A DNA stretch of 7,532 nt. Source: Bacillota bacterium. GTDB taxonomy: Bacteria; Bacillota; Bacilli; Lactobacillales; Aerococcaceae. Location: the NCBI GenBank assembly GCA_023442905.1, contig JAEZWY010000089.1:1-7532 (forward strand), given 5' to 3'. Position 1 is the stretch's first letter; each line of letters opens with the position of its first letter. The notes below the pieces were generated by a model. The model had not been told where the DNA came from. It saw nothing but the letters and a program-made list of their open reading frames with translations, and searched no databases. The position numbers were made by a program, and so were the translations under genes. Shown piece after piece: positions 1 to 5,540 of the stretch.

Positions 1-3000
1 CTGCGGCTGTGGTCAGTTGCAAAACATCGTCAAAATAAAAACTCTTTGAGCAATTTATAAAACGATTGAGTTTGCTAACACTTAGGCTTTTAAAGTTATT
101 TATAGTTTGTTCAAAAGTAGCTACCTCTACTGCCTTTGTATTATCATAAGGTGGAGTGAAATTAAGTGAAGCTTGGATACAACTATCACATGGATAAATC
201 CCTTTACTTCTGTCTCTAGTTACATTCCCACAACCACAATTAAATTCACCTGATTCTAATTGTTTGATCATTCCTTTGACTTGTTCGAGAACAGAATCAA
301 CTTCATCTTGTGTGACTTCAATATCTGGCGTTTCCAAGAACCCCTTCTCGTTTTCAGCATTCTCAACAAAAACATATTTAATTAGAACTTTTTTATCTGT
401 TAGTTCTAATCCACAATTAGTAAGAAGAATATAATAGAACACTGCTTGACGCCAATAATCTCCACCTAATAAATCATCTTCGGTTGGTCCGATCATCTTT
501 TTGGCCGCATTCTTAGCATTACCTGTCTTATAATCAATCAGGCGTATAACATCTCCGTCCATCTCGATCTTATCGATTTTTCCATTTATTTCAAAATTTG
601 CCACTTCACTTAAATCAACCGTTGTATTTTTTATATCTCCCAGTTTGATTCCGCTAATTGTTTTTTCAACAGCAATAATTCCTGGTTTAATGTATTCAGG
701 TTGATTATATAGATTTTCAATAATACTAATTCCTCTAGAATAATCATCCTTCCTCACTCTCTCTGAAGATAGTTTCCATGAACTTTTTTCAAAGATATCT
801 TCAAAACGTAGAAGTAGATCTTCTTTAGAAAGTACTAACTTTTGAGCTAAATCATCTCGTTTCCCATCGTCTGAAACATAGATTCCTTCTAATGCTTCAT
901 GTACCATATTTCCAAAAATCATCATTTCATTGCTTTCAGATGGGAATTTTAAACATTTATTAAAATAGAAACTCAATGGACAATTTAAAAAGCTGTTCAA
1001 TGTACTCACACTTAAGCTGAAATTGACTAAGATATTATTTAAAATTTCAGCGGATAACTTAGGAACTTTGACTTCAGGAACAGAATTGATTAGTGGATTA
1101 ACTTCAGCTTTATCAATAATTACCATGTGTTCCTTGAGCTCATTTAGGAAATGCGTAGCAGAAGTTTCACTAGAATATGATAGATGCAATTCCTTTTTAG
1201 CACGAGTCATGGCAACATAGAATAAACGACGATTTTCTTCTTCATTCAATTGCGCTTCATTTTCTTCTTTTTTGTTTAGAGATGGTGGATAAGAGAAACT
1301 TCCCGATTTATTTTCTCCGCCTGGCCACATCTGATTCCTTTTGCCATCATTACATTTCAACATAAAGACATAATCAAATTCTAAGCCTTTTGCACCATGA
1401 GCTGTCATTAGTTGAACACAGTTATAGGGGGATCCTGAAATATCTTCAATATCGAGCGTAACGTTCATTTCTTGGAGACCAGATAAATAAATTAAGAAAC
1501 CTCTTAGAGAAAGTTTAGGGTGAAGACGTACTTCAACAAGCATCAAGTCATACAACGCTTTAATGACCGAAACTAGGTGATATTTATCGCTAGCTTCCAT
1601 AATATATTTGTCAATCTCGAAAGTTTTTATCACTTCACTAAGGATAAACATCGGAGATAGATAATTTTTTGACAAGGAGACTTTTTTTCGGAGAAATTCT
1701 AGTTTTTGATCAATTTCATTCACATTCTTCAAATAAATTGTATCGTTTTCATTAGTGTCTCGAAGTATTGCAAGTTCATCGGTTGAAACAGAGAAGAAAT
1801 CAAAATAGAGAATTTTTCTCAATTCACTAATCTTACGAGTCGGCATACAAATATATTTAAGAATAGCGATAACCTTCTTAAAGAATGGATCTGAAAATAA
1901 ATCTCTTTTTTCTTTGATTCTGACAAAAATACCGTTAGCTCGTAACAGTTTAGCAAATTTTTCCCCGTATGCATTACGCCCATAAATAACACCAATCTCA
2001 CTTTCAAGAACACCTTGATTGACTAACTCAAGAATTTGATTAAGAGTACCAAGCATTTCTTCTTCCTCAGATTCATACACTGTAAGCGTTGGAAGTAAAT
2101 TTGTATACTCTTTATTTTCACCTGCAGCTATTAAATGTTTTTCTTCTCTCGGATTATTGCTAATCAGTTGCTTTGAAGCATCAATAATTGCTTGTGAGGA
2201 ACGATAATTTTCTTCAAGTACAATTTTAACGGGATTATATTTCTTATCGAAATCTGGAATGTTGTCTGCACTAACTCCTTGAAAACGATAAATACTTTGA
2301 TCATCATCACCAACGACAAAAATGTTAGGGTTAGTTTTCCCTTTTACTAATAAATCCACCAACTTATTTTGAACAACAGAAGTATCTTGAAATTCATCAA
2401 CAAAAAGGTATTTTATCCCTGAAGAAACTTCTTTTTGAAAATCTTCAAGTTCCTCAAGTTTTTCGATTGCCCACATTACCATGTCATCAAAATCAAAGTA
2501 ATTTTTTTCAGAAATTTTGTTTTTGTACTTTTCTACAAGATATGCGCCAGACGTCAGTTTATCAAATTTAGATAACTCCTTTTCAAAACTTGCTTTCAAA
2601 TCCCCTGGTTGTTTATCTCTCCATTTTTTAGCATATTTAAATTTGGCATACAATTCATCCCCAGGAACAGATAATTCAATTGATTTGAAATATTCATCTA
2701 TTTCTCTTTGAATATCTTTTGACTCAAGCTTCTCACGCTTCATTTTTAAATAAAGTGAAATAAGTTGATTTTTAGAAGAATAACGATCCCCTGAATTTCT
2801 AAATAAGGAATCATCCTCTGCTATATCTTCATCCATAATTTCTTTAAGTATTTCATACTGAGCTGCTGTAGAAATAATTTCTGGTTGATCGCCAAATTTA
2901 TCAGAATTACCTAAAATTAAATCGCTACAAAAGGAATGAATAGTAGATACTCGAACTTTTCTTCCTTCTTCCCCAATAAGTTTTTCAATACGATTTAGCA

Positions 3001-3229
3001 TCTCTGAGGCTCCAGCTTCAGTAAAAGTCAAACAGACAATCTCTTCTGGACGTACATCATAGTTAGTTAAAATATTTGTTACTCGATAAGAAAGAATTTG
3101 AGTCTTACCAGTTCCCGGACCAGCAACTACCATGACTGGACCTTTAATAGTGTCCACAGCTTCCTTCTGCTTTTGATTTAAATTCGCATGACCTTGTTCA
3201 TAAACTTTCGAATAATCAATTTTTGCCAT
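1..3229 (-). CDS. UvrD/Rep-family helicase fused to RecB-like PD-(D/E)XK nuclease (C-terminus beyond window)
   Basis: An uninterrupted frame of 1076 codons begins at the ATG at 3229-3227 behind GGAGAGG and runs off the left edge. SF1A helicase motifs occur in order: Q-motif LNQKQ (17-21), Walker A AGPGTGKT (36-43), Walker B VDEFQDT (277-283), GDDDQSIYRFQG (307-318), ENYRSS (340-345), MTAHGAKGLEFD (608-619) and LFYVAMTRAK (669-678). These indicate an ATP-driven 3'-5' DNA translocase of the UvrD/PcrA/Rep type. A RecB-like nuclease follows: SVSTLNSFLNCP (740-751), H777, D886, D899-Y900-K901 and QxxxY (928-932), so the metal-binding residues look complete. Cysteines 998, 1000, 1014 and 1017 form a C-x-C-x13-C-x2-C cluster, probably binding zinc or an iron-sulphur cluster. 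The motif LSVSKLNRFINC then recurs at 1049-1060, hinting at a second nuclease-like domain past the edge. The likely role is DNA end processing, recombination or defence; this is inferred from domains only. The IS6 element ends 42 bp upstream and may have displaced the native promoter. Confidence 0.93.
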   Translation of the reverse strand, partial: MAKIDYSKVYEQGHANLNQKQKEAVDTIKGPVMVVAGPGTGKTQILSYRVTNILTNYDVRPEEIVCLTFTEAGASEMLNRIEKLIGEEGRKVRVSTIHSFCSDLILGNSDKFGDQPEIISTAAQYEILKEIMDEDIAEDDSLFRNSGDRYSSKNQLISLYLKMKREKLESKDIQREIDEYFKSIELSVPGDELYAKFKYAKKWRDKQPGDLKASFEKELSKFDKLTSGAYLVEKYKNKISEKNYFDFDDMVMWAIEKLEELEDFQKEVSSGIKYLFVDEFQDTSVVQNKLVDLLVKGKTNPNIFVVGDDDQSIYRFQGVSADNIPDFDKKYNPVKIVLEENYRSSQAIIDASKQLISNNPREEKHLIAAGENKEYTNLLPTLTVYESEEEEMLGTLNQILELVNQGVLESEIGVIYGRNAYGEKFAKLLRANGIFVRIKEKRDLFSDPFFKKVIAILKYICMPTRKISELRKILYFDFFSVSTDELAILRDTNENDTIYLKNVNEIDQKLEFLRKKVSLSKNYLSPMFILSEVIKTFEIDKYIMEASDKYHLVSVIKALYDLMLVEVRLHPKLSLRGFLIYLSGLQEMNVTLDIEDISGSPYNCVQLMTAHGAKGLEFDYVFMLKCNDGKRNQMWPGGENKSGSFSYPPSLNKKEENEAQLNEEENRRLFYVAMTRAKKELHLSYSSETSATHFLNELKEHMVIIDKAEVNPLINSVPEVKVPKLSAEILNNILVNFSLSVSTLNSFLNCPLSFYFNKCLKFPSESNEMMIFGNMVHEALEGIYVSDDGKRDDLAQKLVLSKEDLLLRFEDIFEKSSWKLSSERVRKDDYSRGISIIENLYNQPEYIKPGIIAVEKTISGIKLGDIKNTTVDLSEVANFEINGKIDKIEMDGDVIRLIDYKTGNAKNAAKKMIGPTEDDLLGGDYWRQAVFYYILLTNCGLELTDKKVLIKYVFVENAENEKGFLETPDIEVTQDEVDSVLEQVKGMIKQLESGEFNCGCGNVTRDRSKGIYPCDSCIQASLNFTPPYDNTKAVEVATFEQTINNFKSLSVSKLNRFINCSKSFYFDDVLQLTTAA

Positions 3230-3271
3230 ATAGCCTCTCCTTTTTTTTTGTTACTAGTAATTTTTAAGTTC

Positions 3272-3286
3272 GGTTCTGTTGCAAAG
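3272..3286 (+). repeat. IS6 left terminal inverted repeat
   Basis: This 15-bp end is the exact reverse complement of 4066-4080. Read outward on the minus strand toward the helicase gene, it contains TTGCAA, a hexamer that can act as a -35 box in IS6-type ends. ATTACT lies 17 bp further on and is only a weak -10 candidate. Confidence 0.95.
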
Positions 3287-3345
3287 ATTTCTAACAAGTA
3301 TATTTTAGGTTAAAATAGACAAAATGACAGCTTGGAGGAATAAAG

Positions 3346-4026
3346 ATGGATCACTTTAAAGGAAAACAATTTCATAAAGACGTGATTTTCGTAGCCGTTG
3401 GCTATTATCTTCGTTATAATCTCAGCTACCGCGAAGTGAAAGAAATCCTTTATGATCGCGGCATTGACGTTTGCCATACGACCATTTACCGATGGGTACA
3501 AGAATAGGGGAAGATTCTCTATCAAATTTGGAAAAAGAAGAATCGACAATCCTTCTACTCGTGGAAAATGGATGAAACCTATATAAAAATTAAAGGGAAA
3601 TGGCACTATTTATATCGTGCGATTGATGCAGATGGACTGAATTTAGATATTTGGTTACGTAAAAAACGTGATACGCAATCCGCGTATGCATTTTTGAAAC
3701 GATTAAAGCAACAATTCGGAGAACCAAAGGTTCTAGTGACTGACAAAGCGCCTTCTATTCGTAGTGCCTTCAAGAAGTTACAAAAATCTGGTTTATATAC
3801 AGATACTGAACATCGAACAGTGAAGTATCTCAACAATTTAATTGAGCAAGATCATCGTCCAATTAAACGGCGAAATAAATTTTATCAAAGTCTTCGAACG
3901 GCTTCAGCCACGATTAAAGGCATGGAGACCATTCGAGGAATATACAAGAAAAGCCGAAAAGAAGGCACTCTTTTTGGCTTTTCAGTCTGCACAGAAATAA
4001 AAGGATTATTAGGAATTCCTGCCTAG
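3346..4026 (+). pseudogene. IS6-family DDE transposase, interrupted by an in-frame TAG at codon 54
   Basis: The reading frame starts at the ATG at 3346, 7 bp after GGAGG (3334-3338). It would give the 226 residues usual for this family. Codon 54 (3505-3507) is TAG, where related transposases as I recall them have tyrosine after WVQE, so one base change explains the break. The first 53 codons hold the helix-turn-helix region (SYREVKEILYDRG, then TTIYRWVQE). The DDE domain remains open downstream and could restart only at an internal ATG at 3568 (codon 75). Its triad appears intact: D76 in MDETY, D133 in VTDKAPS and E167 in NLIEQDH. No further frame disruption is seen. A restarted product would lack the DNA-binding domain, so independent activity is unlikely unless TAG is read through. 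Confidence 0.93.
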
Positions 4027-4065
4027 TCTATGGTTAGAAATATTCAAATGCAATTGATTTTTAAA

Positions 4066-4080
4066 CTTTGCAACAGAACC
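4066..4080 (-). repeat. IS6 right terminal inverted repeat
   Basis: This is the 15-bp mirror of the left end (CTTTGCAACAGAACC on the plus strand). Identity between the two ends stops after 15 bp, apart from scattered AT-rich matches. Confidence 0.95.
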
Positions 4081-4221
4081 GAAACAGGTATCGTTAGCTA
4101 CAAAATAAATATAAAGTATTTCAATTTTCCAACCGTGTTTCGTTCAAAGAATCCTTATTCTAAAAAGTCTATTGAACATGAACGCTTTGAGAACTGGCAA
4201 AAGACAGTTGTACGAAAATAA
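4081..4221 (+). pseudogene. 3' remnant of an unidentified gene cut by the IS6 element
   Basis: Immediately after the IS right end, 46 open codons run to TAA at 4219-4221, and a terminator starts 10 bp later. The translation ends with FRSKNPYSKKSIEHERFENW and a few further residues; its mixed, lysine-rich composition looks like a real C-terminus. No start codon with a ribosome binding site exists. The frame continues into the IS to an ATG at 4030 that has no Shine-Dalgarno sequence. I infer that the IS junction removed the 5' part of a gene whose own terminator survives. Its place beside the 8-bp repeat array makes a plasmid maintenance gene plausible, but nothing in the sequence identifies the family. 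Confidence 0.6.
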
Positions 4222-4231
4222 GTAAATAAAC

Positions 4232-4260
4232 GAGGCTAGTTTTGTCCCAGCCTCTTTTTT
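4232..4260 (+). terminator. Rho-independent terminator after the truncated gene
   Basis: GAGGCT (4232-4237) pairs with AGCCTC (4249-4254) across an 11-nt loop. The stem is followed directly by six T residues. Confidence 0.85.
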
Positions 4261-4271
4261 ATTGCTATTAA

Positions 4272-4327
4272 TTACGCTATTACACTATCTTATCATTATA
4301 ATATTACACTATTACACTATCACATTT
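4272..4327 (-). repeat. Small block of 8-bp tandem repeats (about 7 units)
   Basis: Read on the minus strand, 56 bp divide into 8-bp units close to TAGTGTAA. Three are exact (complements at 4280, 4304 and 4312), and the rest, such as TAGCGTAA and TATTATAA, are degenerate. The block is 180 bp from the large array and not in its 8-bp register (180 is not a multiple of 8). It is probably the second half of a split protein-binding site. Confidence 0.8.
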
Positions 4328-4451
4328 CATCTTCACTTACTCTGCCGGCATAAACGCCCTACCCTGAGATTAACACTAGCAATCAATACCGTTTGCTATT
4401 GATAACCTTCGGTTCATTGTGACGCAACTATAAATATAATCATTTTATCGA
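4328..4451. other. Spacer between the two repeat blocks, with small hairpins
   Basis: This 124-bp non-coding spacer is less AT-biased than the arrays. It contains an inverted repeat ATCAATA/TATTGAT with an 8-nt gap around 4383-4404, and a short hairpin AACC-TTC-GGTT near 4405. A DnaA-box-like TTATCGACA at 4445 differs from TTATCCACA at one key position. No ORF and no convincing promoter is seen. Confidence 0.5.
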
Positions 4452-4811
4452 CAACACTATTACACTACCATACTAATACAGTATTACACTCTATTAGCAT
4501 TCCACTATCTTACTATCTTACTAGTACAGTATTACATTATCACACTATCTTACTAGTACACTATTACAATATATTAGTATTACATTATCACACTATTTTA
4601 CTCTTACACTATTACAATATACTGGTATTACACTATCATACTACCTTACTAATACACTAATACACTATTACATTATTACACTATTTTACTCTTACACTAT
4701 TACACTATCTTACTAGTACACTATTACAATATATTAGTATTACACTATCATATTAATACACTATGTTAGTATTACATTATCATACTATCTTACTAATACA
4801 CTATTACATTA
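4452..4811 (-). repeat. Large array of 45 tandem 8-bp units, candidate plasmid partition site (centromere)
   Basis: These 360 bp divide into exactly 45 consecutive 8-bp units without an insertion or deletion. On the minus strand the commonest form is TAGTGTAA; frequent variants are TAGTAAGA, TAGTGTAC, TAATGTAA, TATTGTAA and TAGTATGA. Six units fit TAGTARRR, the repeat I recall from the partition region of pheromone plasmid pAD1, where repeats lie beside repA and repB/repC. Longer copies are visible: 4541-4590 recurs at 4701-4750 (160 bp apart, 2 differences) and 4591-4616 recurs at 4679-4704 (88 bp apart), so the array grew by duplicating whole units. A conserved register with variable letters suggests cooperative protein binding along one helix face pattern. 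The cognate binding protein is not encoded in this window. Confidence 0.8.
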
Positions 4812-4867
4812 TATAGTATCCCAGTACTACATTGATGCAATAAAGTGGATTAAACTAAAAAAAGCAA

Positions 4868-4996
4868 TAAAAAAACTCCGGTTGGCAGACCAGAGTAATT
4901 ATTTAATCCAGTTCAATTAGTATGCTGCACTTACAAACTTAATATAATCTTGATTGAATAGCTATTCTGTTTTTGCCACATAAAAATAGAGTAGCT
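4868..4996 (-). ncRNA. Possible small leftward RNA ending at the 4869-4895 terminator
   Basis: A leftward terminator has no gene upstream of it. On the minus strand, TTCAGT (plus 5025-5030) lies 17 bp before TATACA (plus 5002-5007). That weak promoter would start an RNA of about 125-130 nt. The longest open frame inside is 16 codons and lacks a ribosome binding site. A copy-number or antisense RNA is conceivable, but the promoter match is poor. Confidence 0.25.
4869..4895 (-). terminator. Leftward Rho-independent terminator
   Basis: Read on the minus strand, CTCTGGT (4895-4889) pairs with ACCGGAG (4882-4876) through one U-G wobble around a 6-nt loop. Seven T residues follow. On the plus strand there is no T-run after the hairpin, so it points left. 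It would stop transcription from the control region before it enters the repeat array. Confidence 0.7.
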
Positions 4997-5015
4997 ATTT
5001 TTGTATACAAAAATA
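4956..5015. promoter_or_regulatory. Cluster of palindromes, candidate operators
   Basis: Two perfect palindromes lie close together: the 12-bp GAATAGCTATTC (4956-4967) and the 20-bp TATTTTTGTATACAAAAATA (4996-5015). The octamer TAGCTATT occurs at 4959 and 4993, and AGCTATTCT / AGAGTAGCT form an interrupted inverted repeat. The longer palindrome overlaps a possible leftward -10 box, so repressor binding is plausible. Confidence 0.4.
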
Positions 5016-5040
5016 CTTAAATTAACTGAATGAATTAAAC

Positions 5041-5078
5041 GTGTTGTATATATAACTTTATTATATATATATTTAAGA
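5041..5078. other. AT-rich tract next to the iteron module
   Basis: This tract is almost pure A/T with alternating TATATA runs. Lying some 50 bp outside the first inverted repeat of the iteron module, it fits a DNA unwinding element, or simply an AT-rich promoter zone. Confidence 0.35.
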
Positions 5079-5147
5079 TTTAAGTACTTTTCGTGAAAAT
5101 AAAACTTGATATAAAGGGGTTATGTCCATTTTAGGAACACCTAAAAA

Positions 5148-5191
5148 GGCAGTTTAAAACAAGTAAAATGGCAATTTAAAACATGTTTTTT
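5148..5191 (-). repeat. Left-arm repeat pair with 22-bp spacing
   Basis: GGCAGTTTAAAACAAGT and GGCAATTTAAAACATGT start at 5148 and 5170. Their complement partly matches the right-arm unit (TGCC then AACTTTT order reversed), so they may be diverged iterons in the opposite orientation. Confidence 0.5.
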
Positions 5192-5227
5192 TAAAATAGT
5201 TGCTTTAAAAATTTCCAATCATTATAT

Positions 5228-5257
5228 CGTTATAAGTACCAACTTTTGTCGTTATAA
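5228..5257 (+). repeat. Iteron pair, first right-arm copy
   Basis: CGTTATAAGTACCAACTTTT plus GT (5228-5249) is followed in register by CGTTATAA (5250-5257), giving a 22-bp spacing. Confidence 0.75.
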
Positions 5258-5311
5258 CTATGCTAAAATATCAAACCTCCACCCCTTATAACGACAACAC
5301 CCACAATCAGT

Positions 5312-5337
5312 CGTTATAAGTGCCAACTTTTGCCGTT
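5312..5337 (+). repeat. Iteron, second right-arm copy
   Basis: This 22-bp unit (5312-5333) differs from 5228-5249 at two positions (A to G, T to C). It is followed by CGTT, the start of a further, degenerate unit. Confidence 0.75.
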
Positions 5338-5423
5338 GCTAGCCGCCAATTTAGGTGTTCCTAAAACCCCTTTGATCTTGATATACTAACCTCAATTTTT
5401 ACCCAAATTACTTAACCTTTAAA

Positions 5424-5477
5424 TCTATATAATATTAATTTATATAGACAACTTATTTAAATTATGTCTGTATGTCT
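5424..5477. promoter_or_regulatory. Palindromic element upstream of the two-gene operon
   Basis: Nine-bp arms TCTATATAA (5424-5432) and TTATATAGA (5440-5448) enclose 7 nt and include TATAAT at 5428-5433, a perfect -10 hexamer without a recognisable -35. AGACA (5446-5450) pairs with TGTCT (5465-5469), and ATGTCT is repeated at 5472. This is the likeliest promoter/operator zone for the genes to the right, but no complete sigma-A promoter can be assigned. Confidence 0.35.
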
Positions 5478-5540
5478 TAATGAATTATAGAAATCAACAA
5501 TTAAAGTGATGATCTTAAGACGGAGTATAACGGAGAACCG

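Larger units (their letters stand above)
3272..4080 (+). mobile_element. IS6-family insertion sequence, IS1216/ISS1-like, 809 bp
   Basis: The element is bounded by perfect 15-bp terminal inverted repeats, GGTTCTGTTGCAAAG at 3272-3286 and its complement at 4066-4080. These termini, the 809-bp length and a 226-codon DDE transposase frame match the IS1216/ISS1 group of the IS6 family, which is common in Enterococcus, Lactococcus and Streptococcus. IS6 insertions normally produce 8-bp target duplications, but the flanks here differ (ttaagttc at 3264-3271, gaaacagg at 4081-4088). The copy therefore probably marks a recombination, cointegrate or adjacent-deletion junction rather than a simple insertion. 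The transposase carries a nonsense codon, so the element could move only if another copy supplies enzyme. Confidence 0.96.
5105..5384. other. Iteron and inverted-repeat module, candidate replication origin or operator region
   Basis: The module is framed by CTTGATAT (5105-5112 and 5377-5384), AAAGGGG/CCCCTTT (5113-5119 and 5367-5373) and a perfect 17-bp inverted repeat, TTTTAGGAACACCTAAA (5129-5145 and 5350-5366). Each copy of the last is itself a TTAGG/CCTAA hairpin. Inside the left arm, GGCARTTTAAAACA occurs twice, 22 bp apart (5148 and 5170). In the right arm, CGTTATAAGTRCCAACTTTT occurs at 5228 and 5312; each copy is followed exactly 22 bp from its start by another CGTT (5250 and 5334). 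TTATAACGAC (5286-5295) is an inverted copy of the unit start. The left units resemble a decayed reverse complement of the right ones. Units of 22 bp in theta origins bind an initiator. No initiator gene is present here, so the origin role is inference. Confidence 0.55.

Noticed and set aside
1023..2711. Small plus-strand and alternative-frame ORFs (1023-1220, 1819-2013, 2517-2711)
   Set aside because: All overlap the continuous helicase-nuclease frame and show no own start signals.
3310..3836. Minus-strand frames of 98 and 76 aa inside the IS
   Set aside because: They are shadows of the transposase frame, which has clear DDE-family similarity.
4030..4221. 63-aa gene starting inside the IS right end
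   Set aside because: The ATG lacks a ribosome binding site and the first 17 codons are IS sequence. It is better read as a truncated gene tail joined to the IS.
4445..4453. DnaA box TTATCGACA
   Set aside because: It mismatches TTATCCACA at a conserved position, is a single copy, and lies far from the iteron module.
4272..4811. CRISPR-like array
   Set aside because: Units are only 8 bp and contiguous, with no unique spacers and no cas genes in the window.
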